From Staphylococcus felis (lineage in GTDB: Bacteria > Bacillota > Bacilli > Staphylococcales > Staphylococcaceae), in contig NZ_CP027770.1 in the NCBI RefSeq assembly GCF_003012915.1, positions 1,550,001 to 1,614,000 of the forward strand: a stretch of DNA of 64,000 nt. The letters run 5' to 3'. Made by a program: the position numbers and the translations under genes. Shown in pieces: positions 18,408-27,904 of this stretch. The notes under the pieces were generated by a model. That model ran no database searches. It worked only from the letters and a program-made list of their open reading frames with translations, and was not told the origin of the DNA. Within the stretch, counting starts at the first letter, position 1, and each line of letters opens with the position of its first letter.

Positions 18408-18662
18408 ATGGAATACACATATCCTATTGATGTAGATTGGACGCAAGAAGATATACTGAAGGTAGTCCATTTCTTTAACATGATTGAGGCATATTATGAG
18501 AAAAGCACCATTAGTCGAGAAATATTGATGGATGCTTATAAAGACTTTAAAAGTGTTGTGCCTGGAAAAGCAGACGAGAAAAATATCTTTGAAACATTTA
18601 AAAAGCGTAGTGGTTATGACAGTTATGATGTCGTTAAAAAGGCAAAAGATCAACGACTTTAA
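18408..18662 (+). CDS. UPF0223 family protein
   Basis: This 84-residue soluble protein (MEYTYPIDVDWTQEDILKVV...) is of the UPF0223 family, found next to pdh genes in many Firmicutes. It is all-helical in appearance, with no catalytic motif visible. The ribosome site GCAGAGGTG lies eight bases ahead. Its biochemical role is unknown. It is monocistronic, between the pdh terminator and the pot operon. Confidence 0.85.
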   Translation: MEYTYPIDVDWTQEDILKVVHFFNMIEAYYEKSTISREILMDAYKDFKSVVPGKADEKNIFETFKKRSGYDSYDVVKKAKDQRL

Positions 18663-18686
18663 AAAATAAGATTGTGTAAAAAAGTA

Positions 18687-18753
18687 TTGTAATTTGAACT
18701 GTGATTTGGTATTTTTATTAAGCATTAAACAAAATGTTTAGTAAAAGTAAACA
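18687..18753 (+). promoter_or_regulatory. pot operon promoter and candidate PotR operator
   Basis: A -35 TTGTAA (18687-18692) and a -10 TATTTT (18710-18715) lie 17 bases apart. Downstream of the expected start, TGTTTA (18735-18740) and TAAACA (18748-18753) form a perfect 6-7-6 inverted repeat. That places it between promoter and potR, suiting autoregulation by PotR. Confidence 0.5.
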
Positions 18754-18777
18754 AATCACTTTTTTTAGGAGTAATCA

Positions 18778-19317
18778 ATGGAAATTGGTCAAAAATTAAA
18801 AGATTTAAGGCGCTTTAAAAACTTAACACAAGAAGAGTTGGGTGAACGTACGGACCTTTCAAAAGGATACATCTCACAAATTGAAAGCAACAAAACGTCT
18901 CCGAGTATGGAAACATTTTTAAATATTCTTGAAGTATTAGGGACGACACCTCAAGCTTTTTTTGATATACATCAGGTTCAAAAGGTCCATTATCCAGAGT
19001 CAGCACAACTGACCTATGATGCGAGTGATGTGGGGTATCATTTGAAGTGGCCAGTACGTACATCAAATGAACATGAAATGGAGCCGCTGATTTTAACTTT
19101 GGCACCTCATTCAACATATAAGGACTTTGAACCTTCATCTTCAGACACTTTTGTTTATTGTTTAGAGGGGACTATTACGCTGAAGCTGGGGACAAATAGT
19201 TATACTGCTCAACAGGGAGATGCGCTTTATTTCAAGGCGCATATGACACATCAATTATTAAACGTGAGTAATCAATCTACTAAAGTGATGATTGTTGCTA
19301 CGTCATCATACTTATAG
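18778..19317 (+). CDS. potR: XRE-family regulator with cupin domain, polyamine operon regulator
   Basis: This 179-residue protein has an N-terminal XRE helix-turn-helix (residues about 5-60, with TQEELGERTDLSKGYISQIE) and a C-terminal cupin beta-barrel (residues about 105-178), the same architecture as PuuR and staphylococcal PotR. It is the first gene of potRABCD, 15 bases before potA. The cupin likely senses a polyamine or related metabolite. A TGTTTA-N7-TAAACA repeat just upstream is a candidate autoregulatory site. Start ATG follows TTAGGAG. Confidence 0.88.
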   Translation: MEIGQKLKDLRRFKNLTQEELGERTDLSKGYISQIESNKTSPSMETFLNILEVLGTTPQAFFDIHQVQKVHYPESAQLTYDASDVGYHLKWPVRTSNEHEMEPLILTLAPHSTYKDFEPSSSDTFVYCLEGTITLKLGTNSYTAQQGDALYFKAHMTHQLLNVSNQSTKVMIVATSSYL

Positions 19318-19332
19318 TAAGGAGACTACACA

Positions 19333-20415
19333 ATGAAGCAATTTTTAACAATGACAAATTTATCTAAAAGCTATGATCAACAAACAATATTGAAAAATAT
19401 TGATTTAGAGATTGAAAGTGGGTTGTTTTATACCATTTTGGGGCCTTCAGGTTGTGGAAAAACGACTATTCTTAAACTCATTGCAGGTTTTGAAAAACCG
19501 GATGCTGGAGATATTGTTTATAAAGGGAAGCGTATGAATGAGATTCCATCAAATCAGAGACAAGTGAATACAGTGTTTCAAGACTATGCACTCTTTCCTC
19601 ATTTAAATGTATTTGAAAATGTTGCGTTCGGTTTGAAGCTCAAAAAAATGGCCAAAAAAGAGATAGCTCAAAAAGTGAGTGAGGCATTAAAATTAGTCAA
19701 ACTTGAGGAATATCGGCAAAGTTCAATTCAGGCATTAAGTGGGGGACAAAAGCAACGTATTGCCATCGCACGTGCTATCGTTAACGAGCCGGAGATTTTA
19801 TTATTAGACGAGTCCCTCTCGGCATTGGATTTAAATTTAAGAACAGAGATGCAATATGAGTTGAGAGCGTTACAGTCTCGTTTAGGTATTACATTTGTAT
19901 TTGTAACACATGATCAAGAAGAGGCGCTAGCTCTAAGTGATTACATATTTGTAATGCGTGAAGGTAAGATTGAACAATTTGGGACACCTACAGATATATA
20001 TGACGAGCCCGTCAATCGTTATGTAGCTGATTTTATTGGAGAATCAAATATTGTAGAAGGAACGATGGTACAAGATTATATCGTCAATATATATGGTCAA
20101 GATTTTGAATGTGTTGATAAAGATATCATGCCAGAAACACAAGTGGATGTAGTGATACGCCCTGAAGATATTGAGATTGTACCTGAACATGAAGGACTAT
20201 TCAAAGCTGTGGTTGTGTCTACGTTGTTTCGAGGCGTACATTATGAAATGATTTGTAAGGATGCCAAAGGATATGAATGGACGATTCAATCTACAAAGAA
20301 TGTTGAAATCGATTCACGTGTAGGATTGAAATTTGAGCCGGATGCGATACACATCATGGTACCTGGTGAAACTGAAGAAGAATTTGATAAACGTATTGAA
20401 GGTTATGGGGTATAA
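19333..20415 (+). CDS. potA: Spermidine/putrescine ABC transporter ATP-binding protein
   Basis: This 360-residue ATPase energises polyamine import. Walker [10 protein letters not shown] is at residues about 37-45, signature LSGGQKQR, Walker [13 protein letters not shown], and H-loop [11 protein letters not shown]-terminal regulatory TOBE domain (about residues 275-350) is typical of PotA. The ribosome site TAAGGAG lies ahead of the ATG. Order potA-potB-potC-potD is the standard operon. Confidence 0.94.
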   Translation: MKQFLTMTNLSKSYDQQTILKNIDLEIESGLFYTILGPSGCGKTTILKLIAGFEKPDAGDIVYKGKRMNEIPSNQRQVNTVFQDYALFPHLNVFENVAFGLKLKKMAKKEIAQKVSEALKLVKLEEYRQSSIQALSGGQKQRIAIARAIVNEPEILLLDESLSALDLNLRTEMQYELRALQSRLGITFVFVTHDQEEALALSDYIFVMREGKIEQFGTPTDIYDEPVNRYVADFIGESNIVEGTMVQDYIVNIYGQDFECVDKDIMPETQVDVVIRPEDIEIVPEHEGLFKAVVVSTLFRGVHYEMICKDAKGYEWTIQSTKNVEIDSRVGLKFEPDAIHIMVPGETEEEFDKRIEGYGV

Positions 20416-20419
20416 CAAA

Positions 20420-21226
20420 ATGAGAAATATTAACAGATTCTTGGCGATTCCATATGTATTGTGGATGATCATTTTTATCATTATTCCAGTTATTTTACTT
20501 TGTTACTTTTCTTTACTGGATCAACAAGGACACTTCTCACTAGTCAATTATAAGCAATTTTTAACTTGGACGTATATGCAAATGTTATGGTCATCTATAG
20601 TTTATGCTGCAATTATCACTTTATTGTGTTTATTAATCAGCTATCCTGCTGCATATTGGATTAGACAGTCTGCCCACGCATCAACTTGGTTAGTGATCAT
20701 GATTGTCCCAACATGGATGAATTTACTACTTAAGACATATGCATTTATCGGCCTTTTAAGTCATGATGGTATTATCAATAGAATTTTGAGTGTGTTTCAA
20801 GTGCCAACTCAAGATATATTGTTTACAGTTCCAGCATTTATCATTGTGGCCGTGTACATTTATATCCCATTCATGCTACTGCCTTTATACAATAGTATGA
20901 AAGATATACCACAACCCTTGATACTTGCAGCACAAGATTTAGGCGCAAATAAGTTTACAGTGATTCGTAAGGTAGTTATTCCACTCACATTAGAAGGGAT
21001 TAAAACAGGAATACAAGTGACATTCATACCTGCGCTTTCTTTATTTATGATTACGCGTTTAATTGCAGGAAATAAAGTGATTAATATCGGTACTGCGATT
21101 GAAGAGCAATTTTTAGTGATTCAAAATTATGGAATGGGATCGACCATCGCATTATTCTTAGTCTTATTTATGGCTGTTATTTTGATATTCACACGTACAA
21201 AAAATAAAGGAGGCTTAATGCGATGA
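20420..21226 (+). CDS. potB: Spermidine/putrescine ABC transporter permease
   Basis: This 268-residue protein with six transmembrane segments carries the binding-protein-dependent permease motif (EAA loop) LAAQDLGANKFTVIRKVVIPLT near residue 175. I chose the ATG at 20420, ten bases past a GGGG ribosome site; an ATG at 20405 that overlaps potA is the alternative. Its stop overlaps the potC start by four bases (ATGA). Confidence 0.92.
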   Translation: MRNINRFLAIPYVLWMIIFIIIPVILLCYFSLLDQQGHFSLVNYKQFLTWTYMQMLWSSIVYAAIITLLCLLISYPAAYWIRQSAHASTWLVIMIVPTWMNLLLKTYAFIGLLSHDGIINRILSVFQVPTQDILFTVPAFIIVAVYIYIPFMLLPLYNSMKDIPQPLILAAQDLGANKFTVIRKVVIPLTLEGIKTGIQVTFIPALSLFMITRLIAGNKVINIGTAIEEQFLVIQNYGMGSTIALFLVLFMAVILIFTRTKNKGGLMR

Positions 21227-22035
21227 AGTGGTATGGTAAATGTTATTTATATATTTTATTGTTCATTTTGTATATGCCATTATTCTTTCTGATGTTTTAC
21301 TCATTCAATAGTGGAGGAAACATGATTCGTTTTGAAGGATTCACATTGGAGCACTATCAAAGTCTATTTGAAAATAAAAGACTCCTCCAAGTTATTTTTA
21401 ACACGATTGCCATTGCTTTATTGGCAGCTGCCTTTTCTACTGTGATTGGTATTTTTGGAGCGCTATTAATATATTCTGTACGTCATCAATCCATTAAATT
21501 ATCATTATTAACGCTCAATAATGTACTTATGGTATCTTCAGATGTCGTTATCGGGGCATCATTTTTGATCATGTTCACAGCTTTAGGTCATTTTACTGGA
21601 TTTGGGTTAGGGTTGATGTCGGTTTTAATATCGCATATTGCCTTTTGTATACCTATAGTCGTTATCATTATTTTACCTAAATTATATGAAATGAATGAAT
21701 CCATCCTTGATGCAGGTCGTGATTTAGGCGCTTCAGAATTTCAATTGTTAAATAAAATAGTAATTCCTCAATTAATGCCTGGAATCATAGGTGGATTTTT
21801 TATGGCACTTACCTATTCATTAGATGATTTTACGGTTAGTTTCTTTGTAACGGGAAATGGTTTTAGTGTTTTATCAGTTGAAGTATATGCAATGGCTAGA
21901 CGGGGTATTAGTATGGAAGTTAATGCAATTTCCACATTACTATTTGTTGTTATAATGATGGGACTCGTGATTTATCAATTGATTAAACACCGAAAAGCGA
22001 AATCTTTCTCCAAAAATAGAGGTGCTACATTATGA
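21223..22035 (+). CDS. potC: Spermidine/putrescine ABC transporter permease
   Basis: This 270-residue second permease has six transmembrane segments and an EAA loop LDAGRDLGASEFQLLNKIVIPQL. It pairs with PotB to form the membrane channel. ATGA overlaps join it to potB and potD, with AAGGAGG (21209-21215) inside potB as ribosome site. Confidence 0.93.
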   Translation: MKWYGKCYLYILLFILYMPLFFLMFYSFNSGGNMIRFEGFTLEHYQSLFENKRLLQVIFNTIAIALLAAAFSTVIGIFGALLIYSVRHQSIKLSLLTLNNVLMVSSDVVIGASFLIMFTALGHFTGFGLGLMSVLISHIAFCIPIVVIIILPKLYEMNESILDAGRDLGASEFQLLNKIVIPQLMPGIIGGFFMALTYSLDDFTVSFFVTGNGFSVLSVEVYAMARRGISMEVNAISTLLFVVIMMGLVIYQLIKHRKAKSFSKNRGATL

Positions 22036-23105
22036 AACGACTGACACAATTAGTTTTGAGCGCAATCTTTTTAGGGTTAATATGCTTAGGGATTGGTTAT
22101 TGGATCAACCATGGTCATATTGGAAACCAGTCAGAAGAACGATTATATGTTTATAATTGGGGAGAGTATATCGATCCAGAGCTGATTGATCGTTTTGAAT
22201 CTGAAACGGGAATACGTGTGATATATGAAACGTTTGACTCAAATGAAGCGATGGAAGCTAAAATTAGAAATGGTGGTACGCGATATGATGTCGCTTTTCC
22301 AAGTGATTATACAATTGAAAAGTTAAGAAAAGGAAATTTATTACATCGTATCGACAAAGACGCTATTCCTAACATGAAACATCTAGATCCTAGTTATTTA
22401 AATCAACCGTTTGATCCTAATAATCAGTATTCCATTCCTTATTTTTTTGGCACGGTTGGCATTTTGTATGATCAAGAGGTTTATCCGAATATTCGCTTTG
22501 ATAGTTGGAATGATTTAAAAAAGCCTGAACTTAAAAATGACGTTCTTTTAGTGGACGGTGCACGTGAAATAATGGGTTTATCATTAAACAGTTTAGGATA
22601 CAGTTTAAATGATACGAATCAAACTCATCTGGCTGAAGCAGAGTCTCATTTAAAATCATTTGCTCCAAATATTAAAGGGGTTGTCGGTGATGAAATTGCA
22701 ATGATGTTAGAACAACATGAAGCGAATGTAGCTGTAATTTGGAGTGGCTCTGCCGCACCGATATTCAACGCAGACGATCGTTTTAATTACGTTGTACCTA
22801 AAGATGGTTCGAACTTGTGGTTTGATAATATGGTCATTCCAAAAACAGCACAGAATGTAAAAGGTGCGCATCAGTTTATTAACTTCTTATTGGAACCAGA
22901 TGTTAATAAACAAAATACAGAATGGGTAGAATATGGGACTCCAAATCAAACAGCACGTAATATGCTACCCGAAGAAATCCGTAATGATATACGTGTTTAT
23001 CCTACCAAAGAAGAACAGCAAAGACTTGAAGTTTATAAAGATTTGGGACCAGACGTATTAAACGAATATAATGAACGGTTTTTGAACTTTAAAATGGCAC
23101 TATAA
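22032..23105 (+). CDS. potD: Spermidine/putrescine ABC transporter substrate-binding protein
   Basis: This 357-residue binding protein has an N-terminal hydrophobic segment (residues about 7-26) followed by the family start LYVYNWGEYIDPELIDRFE. Extracytoplasmic bacterial periplasmic-binding fold. The hydrophobic segment holds one Cys (Cys18, in LGLIC), but the residue before it is Ile, so the lipobox is not canonical. It may be an uncleaved membrane anchor rather than a lipoprotein. The gene overlaps potC by four bases and ends the operon. Confidence 0.92.
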   Translation: MKRLTQLVLSAIFLGLICLGIGYWINHGHIGNQSEERLYVYNWGEYIDPELIDRFESETGIRVIYETFDSNEAMEAKIRNGGTRYDVAFPSDYTIEKLRKGNLLHRIDKDAIPNMKHLDPSYLNQPFDPNNQYSIPYFFGTVGILYDQEVYPNIRFDSWNDLKKPELKNDVLLVDGAREIMGLSLNSLGYSLNDTNQTHLAEAESHLKSFAPNIKGVVGDEIAMMLEQHEANVAVIWSGSAAPIFNADDRFNYVVPKDGSNLWFDNMVIPKTAQNVKGAHQFINFLLEPDVNKQNTEWVEYGTPNQTARNMLPEEIRNDIRVYPTKEEQQRLEVYKDLGPDVLNEYNERFLNFKMAL

Positions 23106-23165
23106 ATATTTAGACATTAAGATATAATGATGTTATAGTTAACAAATTGAATAAGGAGTGAAATT

Positions 23166-24179
23166 ATGGCAAGAGATGCATATACACAAATAAGGCGTCC
23201 TTTGAATCGACTTGCTGAAAAAATACTGGGATGGCTCAGTTGGATTTTGATATTAGCAACCACAGTTGTAGCAATGTTTTTTGGATTAGTCCTATTCAGT
23301 AATGAAAACTCCATCCAAAACCTAGAAAATGCTATCGCTAATAATAGTTTCTTTCAAGAATTATTGACGAATAATAATATGACGTCTACTCAATTAGTGA
23401 TTATGTTTCAAAATGGAGTTTGGGCTTTTATTGTTTATTTGATAATTTGTTTGTTGATTTCATTCCTCGCATTGATTTCAATGAACTATAGAATAGTATC
23501 GGGGTTATTATTTTTATTAGCGACTGTTATTACGCTTCCATTATTTTTTATTTTAGTTCCTTTATTCTTTTTTATTGTCGCTATGATGATGTTTATTCGT
23601 AGAGACAAGGTAGATTGGGTACCCGCATACCACCAACCCATCTATGATTATGAAGAAAAGCCAATCAGTAAACAATATGAGCATTCCCATTATGATGAGG
23701 AACCCATCACTCGTCATCAAGATAAAGTGACATCAGAGACAACATATGAAGCACAACCAGAAATTTTATCAAGAACGGCAAAATATAATCATAAAGTTAC
23801 AAAGTCAAAAGATATACCTGAACATTCAGATGAAAATCACAATGAGAACCCTCATTCTACAGAGCAATTAAATGACAGTGTCCCACCATTTGAAGGGGAA
23901 CGTGATGCTTATGATTCATCGGATAACAAACCTTATCATGAAAATGAATATGTTACACAAGATACAAGATACGAAGCGACCCAACCTTTAAAAGATGAAC
24001 AGAAAGAACAACGAAAAGCTGAAAAAGCTAGGTTAAAAGAGGAACGTAAAGAAAAGAAGAAACAACAGAAAGAAGAGCGAAAAAAACGTCCGAGTGCGAC
24101 GATACAACGCCGTAAAAATTTTGAAGATCGTTTAAAAATTCAACAAGAACGTGCGAATGAAGATAAATCAAATAAGTAA
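23166..24179 (+). CDS. DUF4064-type membrane protein with long charged C-terminal tail
   Basis: This 337-residue protein has four predicted transmembrane segments within residues 20-145, of the DUF4064 type. It is followed by about 190 hydrophilic residues. The tail is first rich in Tyr, His, Glu and Thr and then becomes a dense Lys/Glu/Arg/Gln helix (residues about 275-335). A related shorter protein is encoded next. Function unknown; a membrane-anchored scaffold is possible but not shown. Ribosome site AAGGAGTG. Confidence 0.75.
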   Translation: MARDAYTQIRRPLNRLAEKILGWLSWILILATTVVAMFFGLVLFSNENSIQNLENAIANNSFFQELLTNNNMTSTQLVIMFQNGVWAFIVYLIICLLISFLALISMNYRIVSGLLFLLATVITLPLFFILVPLFFFIVAMMMFIRRDKVDWVPAYHQPIYDYEEKPISKQYEHSHYDEEPITRHQDKVTSETTYEAQPEILSRTAKYNHKVTKSKDIPEHSDENHNENPHSTEQLNDSVPPFEGERDAYDSSDNKPYHENEYVTQDTRYEATQPLKDEQKEQRKAEKARLKEERKEKKKQQKEERKKRPSATIQRRKNFEDRLKIQQERANEDKSNK

Positions 24180-24214
24180 GCACAGTATGTTTATTAATTA
24201 AATATATAAATTAG

Positions 24215-24270
24215 AAAGAATAGAATGAGAGATTTTAAAAAAACAATTAATTCTCTGTTCTATTCTTTTT
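24215..24270. terminator. Hairpin terminator between the two DUF4064 genes
   Basis: AAAGAATAGAA (24215-24225) pairs with TTCTATTCTTT (24258-24268), with an inner AGAGA/TCTCT match and T-run. The two paralogues are therefore separately transcribed. Confidence 0.75.
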
Positions 24271-24348
24271 AAATATATCAAGAGAATTATTATGATTTAG
24301 GTTTAAAGTTTCTGTAAGAGGTAATAGAGGCATTAGGAGGTTGATAAT

Positions 24349-24993
24349 ATGGCAGATCAATATGTCTATCAAAATGAAAATGAAGCGGATCAATTTAATC
24401 ATCATTCTAACCAAAGTGGTTTTATTAAAAGAACAGTAGAAAAAGTATTAACTTGGGTTGGTATTATTCTACATTTGATTTGGGCAATTATAGGTACAGT
24501 AGGTATTTCGCTTTTACCTCAATTGGCCAATAATGGTGAAATTAGAGAAGCTTTGAATGAGCAAGGTCAAAATGCTGATGAACTTGCCAATCAAAGTGTT
24601 TCGGTAGGTTCATTAATTATTCCGTTTGGGATACCCCTTGTTTTAGCAATCATTGCTGTTTTCCTATTCAAAAAGCGTATATTAGCTGGTATTTTATTAG
24701 TTATTGCTGCGCTGACAGGTTTATTCTTAAGTGGTAGCTTAATTGCAGCTATATTATGGTTGATTGCAGGTATTATGTTGTTTGCGCGTAAACCTAAAAA
24801 TAACATTAATCCAAATTATAATACTGCACAACATGAACACATTAATAGCGATCGACATAACGAACATTTTGATAAATCAAAAGTGAATGATTTAAAATCA
24901 GATGTTAGTGAAAAGCGAGTGAATGACCTCGAAACAAAGGATTCATATGAAGATAAAGCTAAAAATAAGTTTGACGATTTTAAAAATAAATAA
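24349..24993 (+). CDS. DUF4064 domain-containing membrane protein
   Basis: This 214-residue protein has a short polar N-terminus, four transmembrane segments (residues about 28-147) with the DUF4064 pattern, and a charged C-terminal tail of about 65 residues rich in Asp, Lys and His. It is a paralogue of the preceding protein with a shorter tail. The start follows TTAGGAGG. The repeat hairpin 40 bases beyond its stop probably ends the transcript and is also where the group II intron has entered. Confidence 0.78.
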   Translation: MADQYVYQNENEADQFNHHSNQSGFIKRTVEKVLTWVGIILHLIWAIIGTVGISLLPQLANNGEIREALNEQGQNADELANQSVSVGSLIIPFGIPLVLAIIAVFLFKKRILAGILLVIAALTGLFLSGSLIAAILWLIAGIMLFARKPKNNINPNYNTAQHEHINSDRHNEHFDKSKVNDLKSDVSEKRVNDLETKDSYEDKAKNKFDDFKNK

Positions 24994-25008
24994 CACGTAA
25001 AAAGTCTA

Positions 25009-25064
25009 GACATCAATCCCAAAATAATAGCGTAGAGATGATTGAATTATCTCTACGCTTTTCT
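25009..25064 (-). repeat. Dispersed structured repeat copy B, part before the intron
   Basis: In reverse orientation this is the terminal GATGTCCCA and hairpin module of the repeat family. AGCGTAGAGAT and ATCTCTACGCT form the stem, followed by TTTTCT, where the intron begins. The remainder resumes at 26933. Confidence 0.85.
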
Positions 25065-26932
25065 GTGCGCCCGGCATGGGTAACATCTTGACGGTGAAAG
25101 TCCGTTACAGGCTTGGTAGTAGGAACTGTTAGCGAAAGACAAGGGTGTCCATTGCGAAGTGGAATCTGAAGGAAGTCGGACGCAAACACTCGCACTGACG
25201 AACAGAAACATCATACAAGGCTATGTAGAATGGATGAATCTGCAGAACAAGATAAAGTCCAATACTACCCGAGTTCTATATAGTAAATGATGCGGTGGCA
25301 TGAGTGGAAAGAGGTTACATCTTACCCGGGGAGGTCTCATCAGCGGTACTCTACCGTAGTAACAACGAATGATGAGAAGTCAGCAGAAGTCATAGTAGGG
25401 AAAATGTACCGAAGGACTGAACAATATTCAATACAAAGTAAAGATTGGAGGTTATAGATTTACGACGTACAGAATACGGTTTAATCGGCAGCTTATGGAA
25501 GGATAAGTAGTGGAACGAAAAAAAAGAATACATAAGTGTGTACAGTAAATCTTAGGTGAAATGAAAGAAATGTATCGTAAGTCTCCATCATTGATGGAGC
25601 TTGTTGTAAGACCAGACAACATAGAAAAAGCTATCAAGAAAGTTAAGAAAAACAAAGGTGCTCCTGGAATTGACGGCATGAAAGTCAGTGAACTTCGTGC
25701 TCACTTTGCGCAGTACTTTTCACAGATAACGAAAAAACTGCTTGAAGGCACATACCAACCTCAAGCAGTTCGAAAAGTGCAAATTCCCAAACCAAATGGG
25801 AAAATGCGTGTGCTTGGTATCCCTGTCGCTAGAGACAGGGTAATACAACAAGCGATTAAACAAGTGATTGAACCCAGCATCGACCGAACATTTTCGAATC
25901 ATAGCCATGGTTTCAGACCTAATCGTAGCACAGGAACAGCACTTAAGCAATGCGCTATTTACTACGAAGAGGGCTATAAAATAGCCGTGGATTGTGATTT
26001 GAAACAGTGCTTTGACATGTTAAATCATGATAAGCTGATGTATTTGTTCGAACGCCATGTTCAAGATAAGTCAATTTCAACATTTATCCGTAGAAGTTTA
26101 CAAGTAGGTGCCATTGACCTATCTGGCGAAGTCGCAGAAAGAAAGATAGGTGCACCACAAGGGGGCGTTATCTCTCCTTTACTATGTAATATCTATCTAC
26201 ATGAACTGGATAAAGAACTCGAAAAGCGTGGACACCGGTTTGTACGCTATGCAGATGACTTTGTCATCTTTGTACGGACAAAACGTGCAGGTGAACGCGT
26301 AATGATGAGTGTAACGAAATTCATTGAAAAGCAACTGAAGTTGGCTGTCAATGAAGATAAAAGCAGAATAGGAGCAGTCACACGTTTAAAGTTCTTGAGT
26401 TGTCTAATAACCAAGGTAAATGGGGTTTGTCGTTTCAGACCGACTACGGAAGCAAAAAGAAATTTAATACGCGTCTTAAGGAAAATAACGAAACGAAATA
26501 GACCCGGTACCTTTAAAGACATTATCACTGAAATTAACCAAGTGACGAGAGGCTGGATAAATTACTTTGGTAGAGGTTTTATCAGAGAATTTATTGAAAC
26601 CACGCAATCTTGGTTAAACCGCCGACTTAGACAACTCATACTTAAACGGTGGAAAAGAGTAAGAACTAAGTATAAGATGTTGCGCCAATATGGTCTTGAC
26701 CATAGAAGTGCGATGAAAATCGCACAGTCTCGAAAAAAGTACTGGCGACTATCAAACACGCACGAGGTTCATCGTGCACTTACAACAAAACAACTCTACA
26801 AGTGGGGACTGATACCATTACCCCAGCTTGCAGAGTTGGCTTACGCAAGATATTGAACCGCCGAGTACGGAACCGTACGCTCGGTGGTGTGAGAGGACGA
26901 GTAGTCAATTAATGGCTACTCTCCTACTCGAT
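25065..26932 (+). mobile_element. Group II intron, bacterial class C (IIC)
   Basis: This 1,868-bp intron starts GTGCGCCCGG, and its 3' part shows a domain V hairpin (CGCCGAGTACG-GAAC-CGTACGCTCGG, 26858-26883) and a domain VI ending CCTACTCGAT. The exons rejoin as GCTTTTCT + TCTATCAATCATTCG, close to the uninterrupted repeat order GCTTTTCT-TTTATCAATC. Ribozyme domains I-III occupy about 25065-25560 and the maturase is in domain IV. Entry directly behind a terminator stem is the known habit of class C introns. All parts look intact. Confidence 0.9.
25561..26856 (+). CDS. ltrA: Group II intron reverse transcriptase/maturase
   Basis: This 431-residue intron-encoded protein has a reverse-transcriptase domain (residues about 45-300) with the active-site YADD at residues 230-233, GAPQGGVISPLL before it, and a maturase (GIIM) domain with GWINYFGRGF near residue 330. 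There is no HNH endonuclease domain, as expected for class C introns, which use other primers for insertion. TTAGGTGA lies only a few bases upstream, so an ATG at 25570 is a possible alternative start. It assists splicing and retrohoming. Confidence 0.92.
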   Translation: MKEMYRKSPSLMELVVRPDNIEKAIKKVKKNKGAPGIDGMKVSELRAHFAQYFSQITKKLLEGTYQPQAVRKVQIPKPNGKMRVLGIPVARDRVIQQAIKQVIEPSIDRTFSNHSHGFRPNRSTGTALKQCAIYYEEGYKIAVDCDLKQCFDMLNHDKLMYLFERHVQDKSISTFIRRSLQVGAIDLSGEVAERKIGAPQGGVISPLLCNIYLHELDKELEKRGHRFVRYADDFVIFVRTKRAGERVMMSVTKFIEKQLKLAVNEDKSRIGAVTRLKFLSCLITKVNGVCRFRPTTEAKRNLIRVLRKITKRNRPGTFKDIITEINQVTRGWINYFGRGFIREFIETTQSWLNRRLRQLILKRWKRVRTKYKMLRQYGLDHRSAMKIAQSRKKYWRLSNTHEVHRALTTKQLYKWGLIPLPQLAELAYARY

Positions 26933-27136
26933 TCTATCAATCATTCGTATTGTTTGGCTCGCATTTCCTAGGGGGGCGAGCCCCGGTCTCGACGCTCATC
27001 CTATTTCCTCAGGCGTCTCGCCAACAATACGACGTTATATATATGTCATTTTACGTCAAAATACTTTAAAAAAAGACACTTTCGTATCATTGAATGAATC
27101 ATCTCATTATAAGAAAACTTCGAGATATTTATGTCC
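26933..27136 (-). repeat. Dispersed structured repeat copy B, part after the intron
   Basis: This is the rest of the reversed repeat. It has the CGTATTGTTTGGC / GCCAACAATACG central stem, the CCTAGG...GCCTGAGG core, ATGATACGAAAGTG-type AT-rich part and the CTCGAAGTTTTC start, ending at GGACATAAAT (reverse). It matches copy A closely along its length, showing that the intron interrupted an otherwise complete copy. Confidence 0.85.
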
Positions 27137-27176
27137 TAGCCTGTTTAAATTAGCAGATTTTAAATGATAACAATGA

Positions 27177-27788
27177 TTAGTTGTAAAACTTTAATAGGTG
27201 ATTCAATGTATCTTCTATGAAAGCGATAAAACTTTCATCGCTTTTTAATGCATCAGCTTGTGGTGTGATAGCTCTAGCGATAAAAAACTCGCCTTTTTTT
27301 ACATTTTGAGCACGACGAATGCCTTGTAAAATGTCTTCCTGAGTCATCTCTTTAATCATGGACTTTTTAGGTTGTGTATGATCTAGAGAAATTTGGAATC
27401 CAGCAGGTAAATTAAGAATGTCGGTTAATTTGTTTTCAAATATTTGTGCATCATGGCCTTTATTTTTATCTTCATGCATAATACCGTACATAACGAAAAG
27501 GTGATCCTCAAATAAACCAATTTGAAAATGGGGCATCATCTTGTAACCGCGTTGATTTGTAGCGAATGCGACCCACGTATCTTTAGGTGGATTAACTGTA
27601 CGTCGTGCATGTTTTGCAACGTGTGGATAAAAGGTCTCACCTGTTAAAGAAGTGAGGTATTCAGCAAAGTATTTGCCTAGCGCATGGAGTTGCGGTCGTA
27701 TATGTTCATTTAATGCAGTCATACGTGCATCTAAGCCATCTATCTCAAAAACTTTGAAATCTTCTGGTTTAAAAGTGTATGTGGTCAT
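27177..27788 (-). CDS. UPF0637 (DUF1054) family protein
   Basis: This 203-residue cytosolic protein starts [23 protein letters not shown], with the family core [14 protein letters not shown] and [16 protein letters not shown]. The biochemical function is not established. It is divergent from the inositol monophosphatase-like gene, as in S. aureus. The start follows TAAGGAGTAAA. No unusual feature is visible. Confidence 0.87.
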   Translation of the reverse strand: MTTYTFKPEDFKVFEIDGLDARMTALNEHIRPQLHALGKYFAEYLTSLTGETFYPHVAKHARRTVNPPKDTWVAFATNQRGYKMMPHFQIGLFEDHLFVMYGIMHEDKNKGHDAQIFENKLTDILNLPAGFQISLDHTQPKKSMIKEMTQEDILQGIRRAQNVKKGEFFIARAITPQADALKSDESFIAFIEDTLNHLLKFYN

Positions 27789-27904
27789 AATTTTACTCCT
27801 TAGTTTAAAGTTCTGAATTGATTTAATTGTAGCATAATAAAAGCGTTAATACATTTAAGTTAACTCATTTTCATGTATAATAAGAATCAATAGGAGTGAA
27901 GGAA

